A program made the translations under genes and the position numbers. Under the pieces are notes generated by a model. The model was given only the letters and a program-made list of their open reading frames with translations, searched no databases and was not told the DNA's origin. A stretch of 64,000 bases of DNA, from the NCBI RefSeq assembly GCF_001428335.1, contig NZ_LMSG01000019.1, positions 267,499 to 331,498 of the forward strand. The letters run 5' to 3'. Shown piece by piece: positions 53,095 to 60,558 of this stretch; position 1 is the stretch's first letter, and the number at the start of each line of letters is the position of its first letter. This DNA comes from Arthrobacter sp. Soil762. GTDB taxonomy: Bacteria; Actinomycetota; Actinomycetes; Actinomycetales; Micrococcaceae.

Positions 53095-53463
53095 GGAACG
53101 AACTTACGGCACGATCGAGTGACAGATGGGCGTCACGTAACTAAAGCGTGTCGAATAATTGAAGTGTGTCGAAATCCATGTGATGCGAGACTGCGCGATA
53201 CCCGTTCAGGGATGTCGGCGTGCTTGAGATTCGGGAGCAGGTCTGGCCTGGCTGGATGGTGTGGGGTTGCGCATTTCTTCTGAGCGTCTCCGACGAGCCG
53301 ACGGAACTCCGTGCCATCGGCCGAAAGGGTATCTTTGGGAGGGGGGACCGTACCGGTCAAGTCCTACACCGGTGTTCGGTTGAGCGCGGCAAGGCCGCGC
53401 AGCAGCACGTCTCCGGCGTTCGCGTTCACGGCGATGTCGCCGTCGTCATGAGGAGCGTGACTG
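53095..53463. other. Gap without recognised gene
   Basis: About 370 bases. Contains a strong stem-loop GCGCGGC (53384-53390) / GCCGCGC (53394-53400). Two short frames exist (minus 53133-53360, plus 53220-53480); the former has a vague HGFRHT (integrase-like) look, not enough to call. It holds the promoter of the gene at 53464 and presumably of the GTPase. Confidence 0.4.
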
Positions 53464-54201
53464 GTGAGCAACGCCGGTGAATGGGCTGCCAGGCTCAAAG
53501 CTTTCCACGAGAAACAACTGGATCGTCCGCGCCGTGTGTACCGGCTGGGACGCACCAAGATCATACTTTCTCGCGGCCATATATGGTGCACGGCGGGTGC
53601 AGCTGTCGGGGCAGTGTCGGTGGATTCTCCTGACTGGCTGTTCTGGGTCGCATCCGTCGCCGGATTGGTCGGCGGAAAGTACTTCTTCCCGGTCCCTCGC
53701 AGCAGCGTAGCGAGCCGATATGACGCCAGAGAAGTAGCCAGGAAATCCCCGGGCGATCTGGATTACATGACGCCGGCGGAGATCTTGGCCTACCAGTACA
53801 ATGTCCAGTTCATCCAAAAGAGCGTTACCCCTCTGGAACTGGGAACCGAAGATGCTCTTGCGCGCCAGTCTGAGGCAGCCAGGACAGTGTCCCGGGCTGT
53901 AGGGGCTGATGCCGGGTCGTTGGCGCACCTTTCCCAGGCGGATGTCACGGAATACGGGAGGACCGCAGGCCGTCACGATCTGCTGAAGCGGCGATGGCTG
54001 ACCTACGAAATGGACCCGCGGTTGCAGTTCGATTACCCTGCGATGTCCGATGTCTTTTCCCCGCCGACGGCGGCCATGATCAAGGCCTTGGGCGCCGCCG
54101 ACCAGCAGAGAACGGCAGGCAGCCCGGCCGACTACAAGCTGGCCGTGGACAGGTTTTCGCAGGCACTGGCAGCAGCGGAATCGGCGGCTGGCGTCCCGTA
54201 G
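53464..54201 (+). CDS. Unknown membrane-associated protein
   Basis: 245 residues from GTG 53464 (GGAG upstream). A hydrophobic hairpin follows residue 35 (IWCTAGAAVGAVSVDSPDWL, FWVASVAGLVGGKYF), then a soluble helical domain: YNVQFIQKSVTPLELGTEDA and LTYEMDPRLQFDYPAMSDVF. I have no family name, but the YEMDPRLQFDYPAMSDV stretch looks strongly conserved and the gene reads cleanly. It flanks the accessory region on the metabolic side. Confidence 0.6.
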   Translation: MSNAGEWAARLKAFHEKQLDRPRRVYRLGRTKIILSRGHIWCTAGAAVGAVSVDSPDWLFWVASVAGLVGGKYFFPVPRSSVASRYDAREVARKSPGDLDYMTPAEILAYQYNVQFIQKSVTPLELGTEDALARQSEAARTVSRAVGADAGSLAHLSQADVTEYGRTAGRHDLLKRRWLTYEMDPRLQFDYPAMSDVFSPPTAAMIKALGAADQQRTAGSPADYKLAVDRFSQALAAAESAAGVP

Positions 54202-54253
54202 AAGTTGCTCCCGGCTGACCTCTGCCACCTCACCCCCAACGTCGTCGTACCGG

Positions 54254-54276
54254 GGTTTCGACAAGCTCAACCACCC
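54254..54276. repeat. Short dispersed repeat (copy 2)
   Basis: GGTTTCGACAAGCTCAACCA and flanking bases match the element at 38556-38577 with one base difference. It sits between two stops. Confidence 0.5.
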
Positions 54277-54280
54277 AGGG

Positions 54281-55561
54281 CTAATCCCCGGCCGACGCCA
54301 GGAACGACAGGTAACGTGCATCTCCGCGACCCACCAGCCGTCCCAGCACCTCGACAGCCTCGAAATCCGCGGAGCCCATATCCGTGGACAGCCAGCGACC
54401 GATCAGACCGGCATCACCGCTGGCCCGCACGGCCGATCCGACCGCCAGGTCCAGCTGGTCCCGGAGCAGTTGAACCGCCAAAGAGCCCGAGCGGCTGAGC
54501 AGGGGAGCCCGGTACGCCTCCAACGCCTGGGCCACCTGCCCCTCGCGCAGCAGCCGCAGCACCCGCCCCGAATCCGAACGCCCGGCCAGGCCGGCAACGA
54601 ACCGGTAAGGGTTCGACTCCACGGCATCGCCCAGCATGGAACGGACCCGGAACATCTCCGTGCGGATGGCCTGAGGCGTGCCGGCATCGCCGTACAGCTC
54701 GTAGGCCAATTCCTCGGCGCTCCAGCCCTGGGCGCGTGAATCCAGCAGCGCCAGGATTTCCGCCCGCCGCAGCGTCAGCGGCACCCGGCTGCCGTCCCGG
54801 AACACCACGGCAGGCTTGTCCCCAAGGAGCTCCAGCGATTCCACTGCAGCAACCGGCCGGCGGACAGGCTGCCGGGACGCCCGAACAGAAGGCGAGGCAC
54901 CCAAGGAGGCAACGCCGTCGGGCGTTCCCAAAAGGGACTCCGCCACCCGGACCGCGCACCGCACCATCCGCAGAGTGTCAGCGCTGAGGGTGTCCAGCGG
55001 TCCCGAGACGTCGAGCACGCCCAGCAGCCTGCCCGTGGCCGGGTCCATGATGGGCGCCGCCGTGCAGGCCCACTCGTGGTGGGTGCGGACCAGGTGCTCG
55101 GCGGAGAACAGCTGCACGGGCCGGCCGGTGACCAGCGCCTCGCTGATTGCGTTGGTTCCGATTCCGGCCTCGGACCAGTCGGCCCCTTCGGAGAACTCGA
55201 GCCGGTCCGCGCGCCGCAGCACGTCCGGGCTGCCCACCCGCCACAGGATCTCGCCGCGGGCGTCGGTGAGCACCAGCAGGTGCCGGCCGGAACTGGAATC
55301 GTCGGCCAGGAGGTCATTCAGCGCCGGCATGACCTGCTGCAGGCGGTGCTCCCGCCGCAGCTCCAGGACGTCGGCGGCGTCGTGCAGGTGCCGCGGGCTG
55401 TGCTGGTCCGGGCTGATGCCCAGGGCCATGGAGCGGCGCCACGAATCCGCCAGGTTGTTGGGGATCTCCGGGCGCGGGACACCGGAGATGACCAGTTCGT
55501 GGGCGCGGCGCAGGGCGCGCGAGTACTTCGCCGGGTCCGAAAACCTCAGGCCGTAGTCCAA
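54281..55561 (-). CDS. GAF-domain transcription regulator (AcoR-like, without sigma-54 domain)
   Basis: 426 residues from TTG 55561, chosen because GAGGAGG lies eight bases upstream; the ORF extends farther in-frame without a site. N-terminus: LADSWRRSMALGISPDQHSP, as in AcoR/GAF regulators; GAF core: LLVLTDARGEILWRVGSPDV, GADWSEAGIGTNAISEAL and HHEWACTAAPIMDPATGRLL. The C-terminus has a winged-HTH-like region (LTLRRAEILALLDSRAQGWS). No AAA+ domain, as in actinobacterial versions. Divergent from, and likely controlling, the monooxygenase/dehydrogenase pair. Confidence 0.83.
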   Translation of the reverse strand: MDYGLRFSDPAKYSRALRRAHELVISGVPRPEIPNNLADSWRRSMALGISPDQHSPRHLHDAADVLELRREHRLQQVMPALNDLLADDSSSGRHLLVLTDARGEILWRVGSPDVLRRADRLEFSEGADWSEAGIGTNAISEALVTGRPVQLFSAEHLVRTHHEWACTAAPIMDPATGRLLGVLDVSGPLDTLSADTLRMVRCAVRVAESLLGTPDGVASLGASPSVRASRQPVRRPVAAVESLELLGDKPAVVFRDGSRVPLTLRRAEILALLDSRAQGWSAEELAYELYGDAGTPQAIRTEMFRVRSMLGDAVESNPYRFVAGLAGRSDSGRVLRLLREGQVAQALEAYRAPLLSRSGSLAVQLLRDQLDLAVGSAVRASGDAGLIGRWLSTDMGSADFEAVEVLGRLVGRGDARYLSFLASAGD

Positions 55562-55743
55562 AACAGTGTCCTCCTCACCGGCGGCGTCTTTGCCGGCAGT
55601 GCCCGTGTAACGCGGTTGAAACCCCCACTGCGTTGCAATGGTGATGCAGCTCACGCCCGTCCCAGCATATCGCAGGGGATTCCGGCGGGACGGGGCCGCC
55701 GGGACCAACAGACACACGGACCATAAGACACAAAGGAGTGGAC

Positions 55744-57534
55744 ATGACCGAAACACGCACCGCAGCCGCGCAGGCCTGGCTGACGGAACTGGATACCGCC
55801 CTGCAGCGGCGCGACCTGGACGCCGCGCTGGAGCTTTTCGAGGACGACTGTTACTGGCGCGACTTCGTGGCGTTCACCTGGAACCTGAAAACGCTCGAAG
55901 GCAAGGCGGACATCCGGCAGATGCTCGAGGCCACGCTGGACCACGTGCAGTCTTCTGGTTGGACGCTCTCCGAGGATGCCACGGGCGACGCCGGCACCAC
56001 GGAAGCCTGGATCACGTTCGAAACCGCGGCCGCCCGCGGCTACGGCCACCTCCGGCTGCGGAACGGCAAATGCTGGACGCTGCTCACCACCATGCAGGAG
56101 CTGAAGGGCTTCGAGGAGAAGAAGGGGACGCGCCGCGAGAAGAGCGTGGCGCACGAAATCATCAGGGGCCGGCGCTCCTGGCTGGAACAGAAGGAGGAGC
56201 GCGAGGCGCGGCTCGGCTACGAGGAGCAGCCCTACACGGTCATCATCGGCGGCGGGCAGGGCGGCATCGGCCTCGCGGCCCGGCTGCGGCGCCTGGGCGT
56301 CCCCACCCTCGTCATCGAGAAGAACGAGAAGCCGGGCGACTCCTGGCGGAACCGCTACAAGTCCCTGCACCTGCACGACCCCGTCTGGTACGACCACATG
56401 CCCTACCTGAAGTTCCCCGACGACTGGCCCGTCTTCGCCGCCAAGGACAAGATCGGCGACTGGCTGGAGCACTACACCCGGATCATGGAGCTGAACTACT
56501 GGGGCGGCACCGAGTGCGTGGGTGCAGAGTACGACGACGGCACCCAGGAATGGGTGGTCAACGTCGTCCGTGATGGGGTGCCTGTGACCCTGCGCCCCAA
56601 GCAGCTGGTGTTCGCCCTGGGCGTCTCGGGCTACCCGAACATTCCCGCGTTCGACGGCGCGGGGTCCTTCCTGGGGGAGCAGCGCCATTCGTCGCAGCAC
56701 CCGGGCGGCGGGGACTGGACCGGGAAGAAGGCCGTGGTGATCGGCTCCAACAACTCGGCGCACGATATCTGCGCGGACCTGTGGGAGCACGGCGCCGAGG
56801 TCACCATGGTGCAGCGGTCCTCCACCCACATTGCCCGGAGCGAGTCGCTGATGGACCTGGCGCTGGGTGATCTGTACTCGGAGAAGGCTTTGGCGGCCGG
56901 GGTGACCACGGAGAAGGCCGACCTGCTGTTCGCGTCGCTGCCGCTACGGGTCCTGCCCGAGGCGCAGGTGCCGGTGTACCAGGAGATGGCTGCCCGGGAT
57001 GCCGAGTTCTACTCCCAGCTGGAGGCCGCCGGGTTCGACCTGGACTTCGGGGTGGACGGGTCCGGGCTGTTTGTGAAGTACCTGAGGCGCGGCTCCGGCT
57101 ACTACATCGACGTCGGCGCCTCACAGCTCATCATCGACGGCCGGGTGCAACTTCGCTCGGGGGAGGTTTCCAAGATCACCGGCAACGCCGTGGTCTTGAA
57201 CGACGGGACCGAGCTGGAAGCGGACCTGATTGTGTACGCCACCGGCTACGGTTCCATGAACGGCTGGCTGGCGGACCTGGTCTCTCCCGAAATCGCGGAC
57301 CGCGTGGGGAAGTGCTGGGGGTACGGCTCGAATACGCCGAAGGATCCGGGCCCCTGGGAAGGGGAGCTGCGCAACATGTGGAAGCCCACCAACGTGCCCA
57401 ACCTCTGGATCCACGGCGGCAACCTGCACCAGAGCCGCCACTACTCCTCGTACCTGGCACTGCAGCTCAAGGCCCGCATGGAAGGGCTGGAAACGCCGGT
57501 GTACGAACTGCAGCCGACGCACCACACGCGCTGA
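55744..57534 (+). CDS. Flavin-dependent monooxygenase with SnoaL-like N-terminus
   Basis: 596 residues from ATG 55744, six bases after AAGGAG. Residues 1-130 form a SnoaL/NTF2-like domain (LDAALELFEDDCYWRDFVAF). Then FMO features: VIIGGGQGGIGLAARLRRLG (FAD Rossmann, about 165), VVIGSNNSAHDICADLWEHG (NADPH Rossmann) and DLIVYATGYGSMNGWLADL (ATG motif). The Baeyer-Villiger FxGxxxHxxxW(P/D) fingerprint is not seen. Probably an oxygenase of a small ketone/aldehyde or indole-pyruvate type; substrate unknown. Followed after 31 bases by an alcohol dehydrogenase, suggesting one catabolic pathway. Confidence 0.83.
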   Translation: MTETRTAAAQAWLTELDTALQRRDLDAALELFEDDCYWRDFVAFTWNLKTLEGKADIRQMLEATLDHVQSSGWTLSEDATGDAGTTEAWITFETAAARGYGHLRLRNGKCWTLLTTMQELKGFEEKKGTRREKSVAHEIIRGRRSWLEQKEEREARLGYEEQPYTVIIGGGQGGIGLAARLRRLGVPTLVIEKNEKPGDSWRNRYKSLHLHDPVWYDHMPYLKFPDDWPVFAAKDKIGDWLEHYTRIMELNYWGGTECVGAEYDDGTQEWVVNVVRDGVPVTLRPKQLVFALGVSGYPNIPAFDGAGSFLGEQRHSSQHPGGGDWTGKKAVVIGSNNSAHDICADLWEHGAEVTMVQRSSTHIARSESLMDLALGDLYSEKALAAGVTTEKADLLFASLPLRVLPEAQVPVYQEMAARDAEFYSQLEAAGFDLDFGVDGSGLFVKYLRRGSGYYIDVGASQLIIDGRVQLRSGEVSKITGNAVVLNDGTELEADLIVYATGYGSMNGWLADLVSPEIADRVGKCWGYGSNTPKDPGPWEGELRNMWKPTNVPNLWIHGGNLHQSRHYSSYLALQLKARMEGLETPVYELQPTHHTR

Positions 57535-57565
57535 ATTCTTATCCGCTTCAATCGGGAGGACCATC

Positions 57566-58621
57566 ATGAAAGCTGCACGTTTTCACGGCAGGAAAGATAT
57601 CCGGATCGAGGATGTGCCGGAGCCGGAGCTCCGCGCCGGGACCGTCAAGATCGACGTCGCCTGGTGCGGCATCTGCGGAACCGACCTGCACGAGTACCTC
57701 GAAGGCCCCATCTTCGTCCCCGCACCGGGGCACGCCCACCCGCTCTCGGGGGAGGAGGCTCCGGTGACGTTGGGGCACGAGTTCTCCGGGACTGTGTCTG
57801 AAGTCGGCGAAGGGGTGACGGGCCTCGCGAAGGGGGACAACGTCGTCGTCGAACCTTATTTTGTCTGCGACGAATGCGATTCCTGCCAGGCGGGCAATTA
57901 CCACCTGTGCCGCAAGATGGGGTTCATCGGGCTCTCCGGCGGCGGGGGAGGCCTGAGCGAGAAGATCGTGGTGGACGCCCGGTGGGTGCATCCCATCGGG
58001 GATATCCCGCTGGATGAGGCGGCCCTGATCGAGCCGCTGTCCGTGGCGCACCATGCGGTGGCGCGCAGCGGTGTGAAGGCGGGCGATGTGGCGCTGGTGG
58101 GCGGGTCGGGTCCGATCGGGCTGCTCACCGCCGCGGTCCTCAAAGGCATGGGGGTGACCACGATCGTCAGCGAGTTGACGCTGGCCCGCAAGGAGAAGGC
58201 GGTTTCCAGCGGCGTGGCGGACCATGTGCTGGACCCCAGCAAGGAGGACGTGCCGGCGCGGGTGCTGGAACTTACCGGCGGTACCGGGGCGGACGTCGCT
58301 TTCGAATGCGCAGGCGTGAACGCGGTGCTGGACACCATGCTCGACGCCGTCCGGCCAGCGGGCGTGGTGGTCAACGTGTCCATCTGGGGTGCGCCGGCCA
58401 CGGTGGACATGCAGAAGCTGGTGCTGAAGGAGATCGACCTGCGCGGGACCATCGCCTACGTCCGGGACCACGCCGCCGTGATCAAGCTGGTGCAGGAGGG
58501 CAAGGTGGACCTCAAGCCGTTCATCACCGGCCGGATTGCGCTGGAGGATCTCGTGGAGCAGGGCTTCGACACCCTGATCAACCACAAGGAGACGGCGGTG
58601 AAGGTGCTGGTGCATCCGTAG
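57566..58621 (+). CDS. Zinc alcohol dehydrogenase, 2,3-butanediol dehydrogenase type
   Basis: 351 residues, GGAGG eleven bases before ATG 57566. MDR family: WCGICGTDLHEYLEGP with the catalytic Zn Cys, VTLGHEFSGTVSEVGEGV (GHE), structural Zn cysteines in CDECDSCQAGNYHLC, and NAD site VALVGGSGPIGLLTAAVLKG. The P-x-P-G-H-A-H-P-L insert after FVPAP is characteristic of butanediol/acetoin dehydrogenases. Likely oxidises 2,3-butanediol or a related diol; the AcoR-like regulator next door supports acetoin/diol metabolism. Confidence 0.85.
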   Translation: MKAARFHGRKDIRIEDVPEPELRAGTVKIDVAWCGICGTDLHEYLEGPIFVPAPGHAHPLSGEEAPVTLGHEFSGTVSEVGEGVTGLAKGDNVVVEPYFVCDECDSCQAGNYHLCRKMGFIGLSGGGGGLSEKIVVDARWVHPIGDIPLDEAALIEPLSVAHHAVARSGVKAGDVALVGGSGPIGLLTAAVLKGMGVTTIVSELTLARKEKAVSSGVADHVLDPSKEDVPARVLELTGGTGADVAFECAGVNAVLDTMLDAVRPAGVVVNVSIWGAPATVDMQKLVLKEIDLRGTIAYVRDHAAVIKLVQEGKVDLKPFITGRIALEDLVEQGFDTLINHKETAVKVLVHP

Positions 58622-58676
58622 GGTGCTTGAGGTAACCCGGAGGAACTGCACCGCCATAGTTCCGGAGCGCGGCACA

Positions 58677-58710
58677 GCGAAGCCCCCAGCCGATCAGCCG
58701 GGGGCTTCGC
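58677..58710 (+). terminator. Rho-independent-type stem-loop after the dehydrogenase
   Basis: CGAAGCCCCCAGC pairs with GCCGGGGGCTTCG across 58678-58711 (about 13 base pairs, loop CGATCA), 55 bases after the stop. No T-run. Confidence 0.75.
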
Positions 58711-58711
58711 G

Positions 58712-59006
58712 AACTTCCTATGAGTGTTACTTGGCTGCGACGAATACCTTGTCACCTCCGGGAAGGTGTTCCCCGGGATTTAATGGTCATCAGAGTAACC
58801 ACAAAGTCTGCTGATGGGCACATTACTAGCCCTTATGGAATCCGGGACCGCCCCGCTGTCGTTAGGCCCGTTCTCTGCGCTGTCTACCCTGAATGGGGTT
58901 ACCCCATGAAGGTCTCGTGCGGATAGCGTTTCAGCGGACCGGGCCGGTACGCGCGGCGAGGACGGTCGCTGTGTACGCCAAGCAACTACGCGGTGCGATG
59001 CCCTCC
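58712..59006. other. Gap without recognised gene
   Basis: About 300 bases between the terminator and the MazE operator. Short frames only. GGTTACCCC-type repeats and GTCACCTCCGGGAAGGTGTT (possible small hairpin) are visible; no regulatory RNA family recognised. Confidence 0.35.
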
Positions 59007-59018
59007 GTTACATGTAAC
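59007..59018. promoter_or_regulatory. Perfect 12-bp palindrome before mazE, candidate operator
   Basis: GTTACATGTAAC, nine bases before ATG 59027. MazE/MazF complexes repress their own promoter through palindromes in this position. Confidence 0.5.
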
Positions 59019-59026
59019 AATTGATT

Positions 59027-59230
59027 ATGAGTGTTAGGGATCGAGTTGCGCGGCACAGGATTGCCATGCGTGAGCGCGGCCTTCGGCAGATTCAGATGTG
59101 GGTGCCGGACACCCGTACAGACGAGTTCAAGCGTGAGGCGCGGCGGCAGTCGCTGGCTGTTGCCGCCGCAGACAGGGCCGGGGACGACCAGGATTTCATC
59201 GAAGAGATTTCGGAAGACTGGCCGGAGTGA
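59027..59230 (+). CDS. mazE: MazE-family antitoxin (DUF3018 type)
   Basis: 67 residues from ATG 59027 (TTG 59021 also in-frame). MSVRDRVARHRIAMRERGLR then QIQMWVPDTRTDEFKREARR is the ribbon-helix-helix-type DNA-binding N-terminus of this antitoxin family, and the acidic C-terminus (DQDFIEEISEDWPE) wraps and blocks MazF. It overlaps the toxin by four bases (GTGA). Confidence 0.85.
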   Translation: MSVRDRVARHRIAMRERGLRQIQMWVPDTRTDEFKREARRQSLAVAAADRAGDDQDFIEEISEDWPE

Positions 59231-59553
59231 ATCGAGGCGAGTTGTGGACAGTCTCAGGCGGAACATATGCGCAAAAGCCCAGACCAGCGCTGATAATTCA
59301 GGATGACCTGTTTGAGGCGTCGGAGTCGGTCACTCTTCTGCCGCTGACGACCCAATTGACAGACGCGCCACTGCTGAGGCTGACTGTTGAGCCGGACCAG
59401 GTCACTGGTTTGGAGCGCGAAAGCCAGATCATGGTGGACAAGCTGACCACCGTTCGGCGCGCCAATCTTGGGCAGCGATTAGGGCAAATAGACGCCAAGA
59501 CGATGACTGCGGTCGAACAGTCCCTTGCCGTCTTTCTGGGCCTAGGGCGCTGA
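59227..59553 (+). CDS. mazF: MazF/PemK-family mRNA endoribonuclease toxin
   Basis: 108 residues from GTG 59227. MNRGELWTVSGGTYAQKPRP is the conserved MazF opening, with the Arg and Pro of the RPALII core; VTLLPLTTQL and SQIMVDKLTTVRRANL (conserved Lys/Thr) follow. It cleaves specific mRNA sequences when free of MazE. Full length, and active-site residues look intact. Confidence 0.88.
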   Translation: MNRGELWTVSGGTYAQKPRPALIIQDDLFEASESVTLLPLTTQLTDAPLLRLTVEPDQVTGLERESQIMVDKLTTVRRANLGQRLGQIDAKTMTAVEQSLAVFLGLGR

Positions 59554-59588
59554 GCTGGGCCTAAGCAACGGCAATAACGGCGGGGCGG

Positions 59589-60170
59589 TCAGCGAAGCGG
59601 CTGCCGCTCGCCGACACTAACGGGACCGTCGGGCGCAACGTAGTCCCGCCGTCGTCGTTCTATCCGTTCCTGTTGGCCCGGGGAAGGAATCCTGGCGCCC
59701 TTTGACCGGTTGCACCTGGCGCAGGCGGCGACGAAGTTCTGCAGGCTGCTGGATCCGCCCTTGGACCAGGGGTAGAAATGGTCGCCGTGCTCGGCGGGAC
59801 GGGAGCAACGGCGCCGGAATCCTGCCTCCATTTCACACAGATTGGCAGCTCGTGTCATGCCTTCGCGGCGCTGCTGGCGCGTGAAACGTCTTACCGGGTC
59901 CCGGCGTCGGACGTCTTGGCTGTGGACGACGGCAGCAACGATGACCAGGCCCACCAGAAATGCGCCGGGCAGGGCGACCGCGGCCAGAACGCTGTCCACC
60001 ATCCCGCGCAGGACTTCGGTTGCGGCGGAGATACCAGCCCCTGACGCTGACACCACTTTCGACTTTGGCAGGAGCGCCAGGATCACCGAGATGCTCAACC
60101 ACACCAGCACGGCTGAGTATGCCAACCGCAGCGCCTGCCGGCTCCAATAAATGCGTTTCAGTTCCACCAT
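59589..60170 (-). CDS. Membrane-anchored HNH endonuclease (second)
   Basis: 193 residues from ATG 60170 (GGGGGAAG five bases upstream; TTG 60200 also in-frame). Two hydrophobic segments: LRLAYSAVLVWLSISVILAL and VDSVLAAVALPGAFLVGLVI. C-terminal HNH: CEMEAGFRRRCSRPAEHGDH, FYPWSKGGSSSLQNFVAACA and RCNRSKGAR, with the zinc Cys pairs and catalytic His in GDH. Same overall plan (two helices then HNH) as the protein at 4015-5049, without close sequence identity. The gene lies convergent to mazF. Confidence 0.75.
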   Translation of the reverse strand: MVELKRIYWSRQALRLAYSAVLVWLSISVILALLPKSKVVSASGAGISAATEVLRGMVDSVLAAVALPGAFLVGLVIVAAVVHSQDVRRRDPVRRFTRQQRREGMTRAANLCEMEAGFRRRCSRPAEHGDHFYPWSKGGSSSLQNFVAACARCNRSKGARIPSPGQQERIERRRRDYVAPDGPVSVGERQPLR

Positions 60171-60186
60171 GACGCTTCCCCCATCC

Positions 60187-60261
60187 TTCTTCAGCTTCAA
60201 GGAGCGTACCGCTCAAACAACGGCGAAACCCCCAGCCGAGCGGACTTGGATGGGGGTTTCG
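60187..60261. repeat. Hairpin-containing repeat, copy 2 (inverted partner at 37247-37313)
   Basis: CGAAACCCCCA (60224-60234) pairs perfectly with TGGGGGTTTCG (60251-60261). The left part, including CTTCAAGGAGCGTACCGCTC, is the reverse complement of the sequence ending the helicase relic at 37313. Confidence 0.6.
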
Positions 60262-60558
60262 AGGGTTTCGACGGGTCTTGCTTTGCGACCAGCCAAGGAA
60301 CTCGTGACGTAGTTCAGGACCCGGAACTCCGCGGTCACCGCCTCGCGGGTGATGGTGCGGTCCTCGGCGAGGTGCTCTTAGGCAAGATGTTCGTGCCAGA
60401 CCATAATGTTCGACAATCAGTCCGCTGAGGTCTAATATCTGGAGCCTCGCCGTTATCATTTGTATGGCACACGGTAGTGCAGCTTCTATTAATGCTCGGT
60501 AATCACTTATGGCTGCTCCCGCGGTAAGAGGCATCCTTCGTACGAAAGAACAGTGCAG
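60262..60558. other. Gap with a possible gene fragment
   Basis: About 300 bases upstream of the protease. On the minus strand (60420 to 60240) one frame reads EHLAEDRTITREAVTAEFRV followed by LNYVTSS with an in-frame stop just before it; this may be an old gene end. The part after 60430 should hold the protease promoter; no clear -35/-10. Confidence 0.35.

Noticed and set aside
53133..53360. Possible tyrosine-recombinase fragment (HGFRHT)
   Set aside because: Only a six-residue match; no R-H-R-Y catalytic set and no continuation.
55651..56829. 392-codon open frame on the minus strand inside the monooxygenase gene
   Set aside because: It is the antisense shadow of a well-supported plus-strand gene, with high-GC codon artefacts and no family features.
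55744..57534. Baeyer-Villiger monooxygenase
   Set aside because: The FxGxxxHxxxW(P/D) fingerprint between the two Rossmann folds is not present.
57548..58675. 375-codon minus-strand frame over the butanediol dehydrogenase
   Set aside because: Shadow of the dehydrogenase; His-rich low-complexity translation.
60262..60430. Third PhoD fragment (LAEDRTIT similarity)
   Set aside because: Matches over about eight residues only; the following residues (REAVTAEFRVLNYV) do not fit PhoD. Left as an unknown fragment.
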